Shown here: piece after piece, positions 1 through 8,145 of the stretch | Layout of the letters: every line of letters begins with the position of its first letter | Numbering within the stretch: position 1 is the stretch's first letter | Virus record (IMG/VR): IMGVR_UViG_3300027741_001866 | Span: 1-37,203 of that record | Reading direction: 5' to 3' (one strand) | DNA from: a virus | DNA length: 37,203 nt | Translations under genes and position numbers: made by a program | The notes under the pieces: model-generated | The model's database searches: none | Seen by the model: the letters and a program-made list of their open reading frames with translations, nothing else | Told to the model about the DNA's origin: nothing

Positions 1-1
1 A

Positions 2-2155
2 ACATTCACATCTCAAACTAGCGGTACGTCAAACAATCTACTTGCCATTACAAAACTTAGTACAACAACATGGATTGCGGTTGGAGCAAGTGGTACTGTA
101 ATTACTAGTCCAAATGCTACAGCGTGGACAACTCGAAGTAGTGGAACAAGCGTAGAACTTCGTGATGTTGCAGTTGCTGATTTGGGTGGCGGAACATATA
201 AAGCAATTGCTGTTGGAACTGGTGGCATTGGTATTAGCAGTGCTAATGGTATTGCATGGAGCAGCGCAATTGCCAATAGTGCCACTGATCCAACTGGCAC
301 CACTGTAGCATTAAGTGACCTTAATAATATTATGTACTTGACATTCACACCACCTGGTGGTAGTAGTACAAGTATATGGTTGATAGTTGGTGATCATGGT
401 ATTGTTGCCACAAGTAGTAATGGAACAAGTTGGTTTACAAAAACTACAAAAACCTATAGTGATTTCACAGGTATTACTTTTGTTAGCACTTATTTCTTTG
501 TTGTCGGCAACAATAGTTTAACCTATCTTAGAAGTCAAGATGCAGCAACCTATACCGCAATAAGTGAATATTTTGGTTCTAACGTGTTACAACCAGATTT
601 ATATGATGTTGCAACTAATGCAACTACCAATGTTATTGGTGGACAATATGGTTATCTTTATACTAGTACCAATCAATTTAAGTATTGGAAGAAATCTAGC
701 ACATCGTTGACATATACAAATCGCAACGTTTCATACTTGAATAGTGTATATTATTCTATTGGAGATCAAGGACATATATCTACAAGTACTAATGCTACAA
801 CTTGGTCAACACAAAGTTATAGTTATGGTGGAACAACAACACAGCGTTCAATTCAAAAGAAACTTGATGATTTTGTAAGCGTAAAAGATTTTGGTGCAAA
901 GGGTGATGGTGTTACTGATGATACCGAAGCTATTAACCGTGCAATGTATGAACTATATTGCCGCACAAGTTCATTGGCAGCAAAAAAAATTCTTTGGTTT
1001 CCTGCTGGTAATTATATTGTCAATGGCAGTATCAATGTTCCAAGTCATGCAAGACTTCATGGTGAAGGAAGTTATAATACTCAAATTACACAAACAGCAA
1101 ACCCATACATTTATCCATATATTACTTGGGTTATGTATACTGCTGATAACCTACAACAAACTAGTAACTTGGCTGGATTAAATGGCGCAGCATTGCCAAC
1201 TGATATTGTTATTTCAGATATGGCATTGAGTAGCCTAAACGATGGTGTGGTAATAGACAATGCATCAAGTATTAGTCTTAATAATATCAGATTTATTGGT
1301 CCAAATACAAGTACCGTTTCAATATTAACTGATCCAATAAATGGTTCAACTACTGCTGGCGTTAAATTTCTTGGTAGAAGTTTAAGTTATTCCGATGATA
1401 TAAACATAACTCATTGTTTGTTTAGTGGATATCATGTAGGTGTTTATGTGCCAGCAAGTCAGTATTTGAGTAATACGCTTATTGATAGTTGCTCATTTTT
1501 TAATCTTTATCATGGACTTTATTTTGTTGGAACTAGTAGCATAGGTGTAACAATTTCCAATAGTGTAATGGACCAAGTTTACAATAGTGGCTGTTGGATT
1601 ACTAATTCTACAAATTTCTTAAGTGCCGCAAACTATTATAAAGATGTTGGAAACAAGAGCACTGGTGTGGCAAACCCATTTTATGTGATTGTTTACTTTG
1701 ACAACACTGCAAATGGCTGCGCAAGCGTTGGTGACAGCTTTGATCGTGGTGATACGGCAGCGGATACATATACGTATGTAAGTAAAACTGCATTAACTGT
1801 TGATTGGAATTACACGTATGGTTTAAGATTAGGCACCTTTAATACTTTAATGGGTGATACTCTTGCTCTTGCAAACAATACCACGGCAGTTCTGCTTACT
1901 AACTTAAATTCTATTGGTAAAATTACATTTGGATTTGAATTCCAATATAGTATTGTAAGAAACAACAATGTTCGCAGTGGAAATGCTAAATTTACCTTGA
2001 CAACAGGCGGATTATATAGTATAGATGATGATAGCACACAAAGTGGTGACGTAGGTGTAACATTTGGGTTTAATGGAACCGATTTGACATATACTACTGA
2101 CGCAAATGGAACAGGGCTTATCAACTTTGCTATCAAATACTTCGAAATGTTATAA
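2..2155 (+). CDS. Tail fibre/tailspike protein with BNR-like repeats and a pectate-lyase-type beta-helix (5' partial)
   Basis: The reading frame is open from base 2, so the true start is upstream; the first internal start-like codon is TTG at 182. The N-terminal third has repeats of the type AVGxxGTIxTSxNGTxW (two to four copies, about 40-50 residues apart), the pattern of BNR/Ycf48-like beta-propeller blades. Around bases 875-935 the motif VKDFGAKGDGVTDD marks the start of a pectate-lyase-3/beta-helix domain common in phage tail fibres and depolymerases. The last 400 residues are Asn/Ser/Thr-rich beta structure. The likely role is host receptor binding or surface glycan cleavage; catalytic residues cannot be assigned by eye. 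It lies upstream of other virion genes. The fold call is firm, the enzymatic activity is not. Confidence 0.85.
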   Translation, partial: TFTSQTSGTSNNLLAITKLSTTTWIAVGASGTVITSPNATAWTTRSSGTSVELRDVAVADLGGGTYKAIAVGTGGIGISSANGIAWSSAIANSATDPTGTTVALSDLNNIMYLTFTPPGGSSTSIWLIVGDHGIVATSSNGTSWFTKTTKTYSDFTGITFVSTYFFVVGNNSLTYLRSQDAATYTAISEYFGSNVLQPDLYDVATNATTNVIGGQYGYLYTSTNQFKYWKKSSTSLTYTNRNVSYLNSVYYSIGDQGHISTSTNATTWSTQSYSYGGTTTQRSIQKKLDDFVSVKDFGAKGDGVTDDTEAINRAMYELYCRTSSLAAKKILWFPAGNYIVNGSINVPSHARLHGEGSYNTQITQTANPYIYPYITWVMYTADNLQQTSNLAGLNGAALPTDIVISDMALSSLNDGVVIDNASSISLNNIRFIGPNTSTVSILTDPINGSTTAGVKFLGRSLSYSDDINITHCLFSGYHVGVYVPASQYLSNTLIDSCSFFNLYHGLYFVGTSSIGVTISNSVMDQVYNSGCWITNSTNFLSAANYYKDVGNKSTGVANPFYVIVYFDNTANGCASVGDSFDRGDTAADTYTYVSKTALTVDWNYTYGLRLGTFNTLMGDTLALANNTTAVLLTNLNSIGKITFGFEFQYSIVRNNNVRSGNAKFTLTTGGLYSIDDDSTQSGDVGVTFGFNGTDLTYTTDANGTGLINFAIKYFEML

Positions 2156-2585
2156 TTGGTTTACTGGACGCCCTGATAATAAAATTTTAGAATGGCGTTC
2201 ATATCGTCGCAGTATTGCAAGCGACCATTTGCAAACCGTAGCACGTGATTGGGCTAAATGCCCAATCATTCCAAATTACTTAGAATATGATGATTCACGT
2301 CACTGGCCTGATCCATGGACCCTTGTAAGTGAGGGAAATTACTGTGATTTGGCTCGTGCATTGGGAATGTTTTACACTTTATATTATACTTCTTATCCGT
2401 TTCGTGATACAATGACTATTGAAGTTTATAAAGATAGAGAAAATCATGAATACCTTAATTTAGTCAGATGCGAAAACGGATTATATACGCTGAATTACTC
2501 TTTGGGTGAAGTTGTAAATAACCTCACTGTCCCGACTGCGGCAGAACTCATAAACAGCGTAAACTACAAAACATTAAAAATTTGA
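2106..2585 (+). CDS. Hypothetical protein, probably virion- or fibre-associated
   Basis: 159 residues, aromatic-rich (NWFTGRPDNKILEWRSYRRS near the N-terminus, then many Trp and Tyr). No signal peptide, membrane segment or recognised domain. The only in-frame ATG (2106) lies 50 bases inside the tail-fibre gene. That is a long overlap, so a later non-ATG start (for example TTG near 2124) is possible. The ORF is followed 13 bases later by nrdA, which has its own ribosome binding site. Its position just after the tail fibre suggests a fibre accessory or assembly protein, but this is inference from context only. Confidence 0.6.
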   Translation: MEQGLSTLLSNTSKCYNWFTGRPDNKILEWRSYRRSIASDHLQTVARDWAKCPIIPNYLEYDDSRHWPDPWTLVSEGNYCDLARALGMFYTLYYTSYPFRDTMTIEVYKDRENHEYLNLVRCENGLYTLNYSLGEVVNNLTVPTAAELINSVNYKTLKI

Positions 2586-2597
2586 AAGAGAGATAAA

Positions 2598-4895
2598 ATG
2601 CCAATCAATGTTATTAAGCGTGATGGTCGCAAGGAACCATTGGATATTGAAAAACTTCACAAGGTAGTATTTTGGGCAACCGAAAATTTAAGTGGTGTAA
2701 GTGCAAGTGAATTAGAATTACGTAGTCAAATCCAATTTTATAATAACATTAAAACCAGTGAATTACAAGAAACACTAATTAAGGCTGCTGCTGATCTTAT
2801 TAGTGAAGAAGCAACAAACTATCAATATGTTGCAGGTCGTCTTGTAAATTATCATCTTCGCAAAGAAGTTTATGGTAATTATCAACCATTTCCGCTAATT
2901 GATATTATTAAAAAGAATGTAGGTAGTGGTTTCTATGATGCTAATCTGCTAAGCGATTATACAGAAGAAGAGTGGAATCAGATCAATAAGTTTGTAGAAC
3001 ATGAACGTGATGCTACTCTTACCTATGTTGCAATGGAACAACTTCGTGGCAAATATTTGGTGCAGAATCGTGTCACTGGTGAAATTATGGAAACGCCACA
3101 GGTTGCGTATGCACTTATTGCTGCAACACTATTTGCCAAGTATCCGCAAGAAACTCGCCTAAAGTATGTTCGTGATTATTATGATGCTATTTCCAAGCAT
3201 GATATCTCGCTACCAACGCCGATTATGGCAGGTCTTCGCACACCACAACGTCAGTTCTCCTCTTGCGTGTTGATTGAGACTGGTGATAGTTTAGACAGCA
3301 TTAATGCAACAAGCAGTGCTATTGTTAAGTATGTCTCACAAAAGGCTGGCATTGGCATTGGTGCAGGTTCTATTCGTGCTATTGGTAGTGCCATTCGCAA
3401 GGGCGATGCCTCTCACACAGGCTTAATTCCATTCTATAAGATGTTTCAGGCGGCAGTTAGATCATGCTCACAAGGCGGCGTTCGTAACGGTGCTGCCACC
3501 CTTTATTATCCGCTATGGCATTATGAAGTAGAAGATTTGTTAGTTCTCAAAAACAACAAGGGAACAGAAGATAACCGCATTCGCCAAATGGATTATGGTG
3601 TGCAGTTTAACAAACTTATGTATGAGCGTTTGCTAAGTGGCGGCGACATTACTTGTTTCTCACCTAGCGATGTACCAGGTTTGTATGATGCATTCTTTGC
3701 TGACCAAGACAAGTTCAAAGAACTGTATGAGAAGGCAGAGAAGAATCCAAAGATTCGTAAGAAGACCTATAAGGCAATTGACCTATTCTCACAGTTCATG
3801 GAAGAACGCAAGAATACAGGTCGCATTTACCTAATGAATGTTGATCATGCCAATACTCACGGTGCGTTTATTGAAAGTAAGGCTGTAATCAAGCAAAGCA
3901 ATCTTTGTGTGGAAATTGCGCTACCTACGAAACCACTCAATCATATCTTTGACGAAGAAGGTGAAATTTCACTTTGCACACTCTCTGCAATCAATTGGGG
4001 CAATGTGAAGGAACCAAAAGATTTTGAAAAGATGTGTGATTTGGCTGTTCGTGGACTTGATGCGCTACTTGACTATCAGAACTACCCAGTCATTGCAGCA
4101 CAGATGAGTACCATGAACCGTCGTCCACTTGGCGTTGGTATTATTAACTTTGCTTACTTCCTTGCTAAAAATGATATGAGTTATAGTGATCCTCGTGCGT
4201 TGGCACTCGTTGACGAGTATGCAGAAGCCTGGTCTTACTATCTTATTAAGGCAAGTAATCAACTTGCCATTGAACGTGGTGCTGCACCGAAGAGCAATGA
4301 AACCAAGTATGGCAGCGGTGTTTTGCCTATTGATACCTATAAGCGTGAAGTTGATGAACTTGTTCCACATACGGAGCGTATGGATTGGGAATCACTTCGT
4401 GCAAGTCTTCGTGAACATGGTATCCGCAATAGTACACTTATGGCACTTATGCCAGCAGAAACTAGTGCACAGGTTGCAAATGCTACAAATGGTATTGAAC
4501 CACCTCGTTCACTTATTTCTGTTAAGCAAAGCAAGCACGGTGTATTAAAGCAAGTTGTGCCAGAGTTTCGCAAGTTAAAGAACAAGTATGAATTGTTATG
4601 GGATCAGAAATCACCAGAAGGTTACTTGAAACTAGTTGCAGTATTACAGAAGTATATTGATCAGAGCATTTCAACCAATACTTCATACAATCCAACATTC
4701 TATGCGGATGAAAAGATTCCAATGAGTGTTATGATTGGTCACTTACTGCTATGCTACAAGTATGGTATCAAGACGCTGTATTATTTCAATACTTTTGATG
4801 GACAAGGCGAAGTTGATATTGCAAAATTAGCACAAGAACAACCGCTACTTGCTGCTCTTGATGACCAAGAGAACTGTGAAAGTTGCACTATCTAA
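2598..4895 (+). CDS. nrdA: Class Ia ribonucleoside-diphosphate reductase, alpha subunit
   Basis: 765 residues, normal length for NrdA. It reduces ribonucleoside diphosphates to deoxy forms for phage DNA synthesis. An N-terminal ATP-cone (about residues 3-92) implies allosteric activity control. The active-site set is complete: Cys223 (QFSSCVL), the NLCVE motif with Cys437 and Glu439, Cys460 (SLCTLSAINWG), and the radical-transfer Tyr pair at 728-729 (TLYYFNTFDG). The C-terminus ends in CESCTI, the mobile redox Cys pair that is re-reduced by glutaredoxin or thioredoxin. The start ATG follows the purine-rich site AGAGAGATAAA. It is cotranscribed with or adjacent to nrdB and the glutaredoxin gene. 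No intein or intron interrupts it. Confidence 0.97.
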   Translation: MPINVIKRDGRKEPLDIEKLHKVVFWATENLSGVSASELELRSQIQFYNNIKTSELQETLIKAAADLISEEATNYQYVAGRLVNYHLRKEVYGNYQPFPLIDIIKKNVGSGFYDANLLSDYTEEEWNQINKFVEHERDATLTYVAMEQLRGKYLVQNRVTGEIMETPQVAYALIAATLFAKYPQETRLKYVRDYYDAISKHDISLPTPIMAGLRTPQRQFSSCVLIETGDSLDSINATSSAIVKYVSQKAGIGIGAGSIRAIGSAIRKGDASHTGLIPFYKMFQAAVRSCSQGGVRNGAATLYYPLWHYEVEDLLVLKNNKGTEDNRIRQMDYGVQFNKLMYERLLSGGDITCFSPSDVPGLYDAFFADQDKFKELYEKAEKNPKIRKKTYKAIDLFSQFMEERKNTGRIYLMNVDHANTHGAFIESKAVIKQSNLCVEIALPTKPLNHIFDEEGEISLCTLSAINWGNVKEPKDFEKMCDLAVRGLDALLDYQNYPVIAAQMSTMNRRPLGVGIINFAYFLAKNDMSYSDPRALALVDEYAEAWSYYLIKASNQLAIERGAAPKSNETKYGSGVLPIDTYKREVDELVPHTERMDWESLRASLREHGIRNSTLMALMPAETSAQVANATNGIEPPRSLISVKQSKHGVLKQVVPEFRKLKNKYELLWDQKSPEGYLKLVAVLQKYIDQSISTNTSYNPTFYADEKIPMSVMIGHLLLCYKYGIKTLYYFNTFDGQGEVDIAKLAQEQPLLAALDDQENCESCTI

Positions 4896-4926
4896 AGTAG
4901 TATGATATAATAATAAAAAAGGTAAA

Positions 4927-6036
4927 ATGATGAGTACAGTATTTGACGCAAATGATAAGAGCGACCACACCAAGTCGCTTGCATTTCTAGACCCCAATGG
5001 TGGTGTAAGTATCCAACGTTATGACACGTTAAAGTATAAGCAGTTTGATAAATTAACCGATAAACAATTGGGATTTTTTTGGAGACCCGAAGAAGTTGAT
5101 ATTCTTCGTGATGCGAAAGATTTCAAGGACTTGACAGATAACGAACAGCATATCTTTACAAGCAACTTAAAACGTCAAATCTTACTTGATTCGGTTCAAG
5201 GTCGTGCGCCAGCAGTGGCGTTTGGTCCTATCTGTTCTCTGCCAGAATTAGAAACATGGATTACAACTTGGACATTCAGTGAAACTATTCACTCTCGTTC
5301 TTATACACACATCATTCGCAATGTGTATGCCAATCCATCAAAAGTATTTGATGAGATGATGGATATCCAAGAAATTGTTGATTGTGCTGGCGATATTACT
5401 GCACTCTATGATGAGTTGATTGCATTTAACGCAGAACATGCACAAATGACCGATCCTTCAAAATATGATCATTATGAGCACAAGAAAGCACTTTGGCTTG
5501 CACTTATGAGCGTGAATATTCTTGAAGGTGTTCGCTTCTATGTTTCATTTGCTTGTAGTTGGGCATTTGCTGAATTGAAAAAGATGGAAGGCAATGCAAA
5601 GATTATTAAGTTAATTGCTCGTGATGAAAATCTGCATCTTGCTGGTACACAAACGCTGCTAAAACTTCTACCAAAAGATGATCCAGATTATGCGCAGATT
5701 GAAGTAGAGTGTCGTGAAGATGCAATCAAACTATTTGATGATGCAGTCAAGCAAGAAAAGGCATGGGCGCAGTATCTGTTCAAGGATGGCTCCATGATTG
5801 GTCTCAACTATCAGTTACTTGCTGAATATGTTGAGTTTATTGCTAATAAGCGCATGCAAGCAGTTGGTCTTGGTCAGCCATATTCTACTAAGAATAACCC
5901 ACTGCCTTGGACACAAAAGTGGATTGCTGGCGCAGAAGTTCAAGTTGCTCCACAAGAAACAGAAATTTCATCTTATGTTATTGGTGGCACTGTGCAAGAT
6001 GTGGATAGCAATTCATTTAGTGGATTTAGTTTATAA
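4927..6036 (+). CDS. nrdB: Class Ia ribonucleoside-diphosphate reductase, beta subunit
   Basis: 369 residues; the radical-generating subunit that pairs with NrdA. The di-iron ligands are all visible: Asp65, Glu119, His122, Glu200, Glu234, His237, and the radical Tyr126 in the SETIHSRSYTHII motif. The C-terminal tail (SNSFSGFSL) resembles the NrdB tail that docks on NrdA. Two ATGs are adjacent (4927, 4930); AAAAAGG lies just upstream. The 31-base gap after nrdA contains GATATAATAAT, a possible weak -10 sequence, so a minor internal promoter is possible. Function is certain from motif completeness. Confidence 0.97.
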   Translation: MMSTVFDANDKSDHTKSLAFLDPNGGVSIQRYDTLKYKQFDKLTDKQLGFFWRPEEVDILRDAKDFKDLTDNEQHIFTSNLKRQILLDSVQGRAPAVAFGPICSLPELETWITTWTFSETIHSRSYTHIIRNVYANPSKVFDEMMDIQEIVDCAGDITALYDELIAFNAEHAQMTDPSKYDHYEHKKALWLALMSVNILEGVRFYVSFACSWAFAELKKMEGNAKIIKLIARDENLHLAGTQTLLKLLPKDDPDYAQIEVECREDAIKLFDDAVKQEKAWAQYLFKDGSMIGLNYQLLAEYVEFIANKRMQAVGLGQPYSTKNNPLPWTQKWIAGAEVQVAPQETEISSYVIGGTVQDVDSNSFSGFSL

Positions 6037-6049
6037 AGAGGAATAATCA

Positions 6050-6301
6050 ATGATTACATTATATACAAAAGATAACTGCCCATATTGCGATGGCGCAAAG
6101 CACCTACTTGCCAGTTGGGGCGAAGAATATGTGGAAGTAGATATCAATGATGCGGGCGTTCGTGATTGGCTAGTAGCCGAAGGTCACAAAACTGTGCCGC
6201 AGATTTACTTCAACGACAAACTTTTAGTAGAGGGTGGTTATAGTGGACTAAGTAAATTGTCTATCAACGAATTACAGGAAAGAAAGAATGCTAATCAATA
6301 A
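6050..6301 (+). CDS. nrdC: Glutaredoxin, electron donor to ribonucleotide reductase
   Basis: 83 residues, one glutaredoxin domain. The redox motif CPYC is at residues 10-13, the cis-proline segment TVPQIYF follows at about 54-60, and the GGY glutathione-binding motif is near residue 68. It sits 13 bases after nrdB with a GAGGAATAATC ribosome site, so it most likely recycles the C-terminal CESC pair of the phage NrdA. It is homologous in role to T4 NrdC, though at this length it is closer to cellular Grx3. The gene end overlaps the next start by 14 bases. Confidence 0.95.
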   Translation: MITLYTKDNCPYCDGAKHLLASWGEEYVEVDINDAGVRDWLVAEGHKTVPQIYFNDKLLVEGGYSGLSKLSINELQERKNANQ

Positions 6302-6587
6302 GACTGATAAAAATACTGTCTATACCTTTAAAACTGTCACTGGCGAAGAAATCATTAGTCGTGTAAGTGAAGAAAATGCAACTACATATACACTCCTAAA
6401 ACCGCTAGTTATGATTGCCACACCAAATGGTGGGTTTGGATTAGCGCCTGCAATCTTTAGTGTTGCACCCACCGATCCTGTAGTGTTAAATAAGAGAGCA
6501 GTTGCGCTTTCTGGTAAAACAGAAAGTGACATCGCCACACAGTATCTTGCAAAAACAACAGGACTGACGTTGGCGACCTCTGTATAA
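6288..6587 (+). CDS. Small phage protein, possibly Sm-like beta fold
   Basis: 99 residues starting inside the glutaredoxin gene (14-base overlap) behind AGGAAAG. The segment YTFKTVTGEEIISRV followed by alternating hydrophobics (TTYTLLKPLVMI) predicts a small beta barrel, reminiscent of Sm/Hfq-like proteins seen in phages; this is pattern memory, not a confirmed hit. The middle (PNGGFGLAPAIF) is Gly/Pro-rich. It lies between the nucleotide-metabolism cassette and the baseplate genes, so either an RNA-binding role or a virion role is possible. No catalytic residues are recognisable. Confidence 0.75.
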   Translation: MLINKTDKNTVYTFKTVTGEEIISRVSEENATTYTLLKPLVMIATPNGGFGLAPAIFSVAPTDPVVLNKRAVALSGKTESDIATQYLAKTTGLTLATSV

Positions 6588-6599
6588 AGGAGAGTCGAG

Positions 6600-6881
6600 A
6601 TGCCTATTCCAACTAAGATGGGAAGCCTTAACACTGCTGGTGGCGTAGCAATGATGGGTGATTTTAAAACTTTAATCAACGGAAGACAAGCAAGTCGTAT
6701 CGGTGATTATGTAACTGGTCACCCTGGGTTTGATCCACGTCATCCGCATCCACCAAACCCTATTGTTGTTGGAAGCCGCAGCGTAATTGTCGGCGGCAGA
6801 CCACTTGGTTTTCTTAGCGTGTTAGATGCTTGCCGCCATATAATGATACCACATGAATCAGATGTATTAATAGGACCATAA
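6600..6881 (+). CDS. PAAR-domain baseplate spike tip
   Basis: 93 residues, covering a complete PAAR domain: GGVAMMGDFKTLINGRQA, then TGHPGFD and PHPP, repeated IVVGSRSVIVGGRP, and a C-terminal DACRHIM. PAAR proteins form a cone that caps the trimeric membrane-piercing spike of contractile tails (T4 gp5.4) and bind zinc through His/Cys residues like those seen here. The start has a very strong site, AAAGGAGAGTCGAG. Its stop overlaps the next start (TAATG), so it is translationally coupled to the next virion gene. Confidence 0.92.
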   Translation: MPIPTKMGSLNTAGGVAMMGDFKTLINGRQASRIGDYVTGHPGFDPRHPHPPNPIVVGSRSVIVGGRPLGFLSVLDACRHIMIPHESDVLIGP

Positions 6882-8143
6882 TGCCACTAGGAAGTTATAC
6901 CACAGGCACAGGAACAATTACAGTTTCAACTGGCACAAATGCAGTAAGTGGCAGTGGTACAACTTTCCTTACGCAATTAAAACCTGGCGCAGTTATTGGC
7001 AATACGAATAGCAACTTTGCTGGTTATATTTCTACAGTAACAAGCAACACCACTGCAACCTTGACAGCGGTGAGTGTTATTAATATTGGTGGTGCTGCAT
7101 TTAAATATCGTCCAATGACGGCAAATACTGCCGCATATGTTTATTATACTACTGGAAATATCACAGCAAATAATATTAGTCAGATAGTTACTGGCAATAG
7201 CACACACTTTGCAACAGAATTAAAATATGGTGACACTCTTTATATTTCTAATCTTCAAATTGCAAATGCAAGTGGACCTAATGTTGCTATTGGTATAGTA
7301 GAACTTATTACAAGTAATACAAGTTTATATTTGAGTTCTAATGCATTTGCTAATGTTTCAAATTTACAATATTGGAATGAATCTGTCACATATACAAGCT
7401 ATGCACTTTATGGCGGCCCTGGCAGTCAATCTAGCAGTCCTAATGCATTTACTAGTTTAAATTTAATACATACACCATTATATACTTGGACACAAAGTGG
7501 ACTTATTCCAAACGTTGCTGTTGTTAACAATTATCATCCACCAATTCAAGATAGTGTAACTGGCGTGTTAGTTAATTTACCAGCGAGTATCTATAAGAAA
7601 ACAGGCAATAGTGTTACAAATACATATGTTGTTGGTAGTTCATTGAGTTTTGACGGAACTGATTATAAAGTATTTGATTTTGATGTCAATCAAAATGTAT
7701 TTGGAACAGATTCATCATATGTGTTGGACGGGCTGAATAACGCCAACGATTTAAAAGAAATTGCACTAAGTGGTGATAGCAATCTATATGCTACTAATAT
7801 TAAAAATTTAATTCCACAAACTTCTGCTGATCAGGCTGCGCCATTTGTCGGTGGCACGGTTGCTCGTGTTACAGATAAGCATGATTTGGCTGTTAATTAT
7901 TTTAGTAAGACTAGTCCAATACAACAATTACAAGATAATCCTGCTAATTTTACTGCAAATCAAGATATATTCTTGCGCAAAGAAGCAAAAGGATTGCGTA
8001 AAATTGTTGCAACTGGTGCACCAATAGCGATACCTGGCTTGCTTAATGTTATTGCTGATACATATGTGCCAGGCAATATTGGTTGGACACCGCCACAGTT
8101 TAAACAAAGTGTGGTAAATTTACCTAATGTGAATGTGAGTTAA
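6881..8143 (+). CDS. Baseplate/tail structural protein with tandem beta domains
   Basis: 420 residues, Ser/Thr/Asn-rich. Two tandem copies of a beta-sandwich unit are visible: residues about 5-62 (GTITVSTGTNAVSGSGTTF...LKPGAVI) and about 68-132 (GNITANNISQIVTGNSTHF...LKYGDTLYI). This unit recurs in phage fibre and baseplate proteins. The C-terminal part (about 360-420) differs, with a basic LRKEAKGLRKIV stretch and a Pro-rich end. It is coupled to the PAAR gene by a TAATG overlap and followed 3 bases later by the lysozyme protein. It is probably a baseplate wedge or hub component; the exact T4 equivalent is not identifiable. Confidence 0.75.
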   Translation: MPLGSYTTGTGTITVSTGTNAVSGSGTTFLTQLKPGAVIGNTNSNFAGYISTVTSNTTATLTAVSVINIGGAAFKYRPMTANTAAYVYYTTGNITANNISQIVTGNSTHFATELKYGDTLYISNLQIANASGPNVAIGIVELITSNTSLYLSSNAFANVSNLQYWNESVTYTSYALYGGPGSQSSSPNAFTSLNLIHTPLYTWTQSGLIPNVAVVNNYHPPIQDSVTGVLVNLPASIYKKTGNSVTNTYVVGSSLSFDGTDYKVFDFDVNQNVFGTDSSYVLDGLNNANDLKEIALSGDSNLYATNIKNLIPQTSADQAAPFVGGTVARVTDKHDLAVNYFSKTSPIQQLQDNPANFTANQDIFLRKEAKGLRKIVATGAPIAIPGLLNVIADTYVPGNIGWTPPQFKQSVVNLPNVNVS

Positions 8144-8145
8144 TC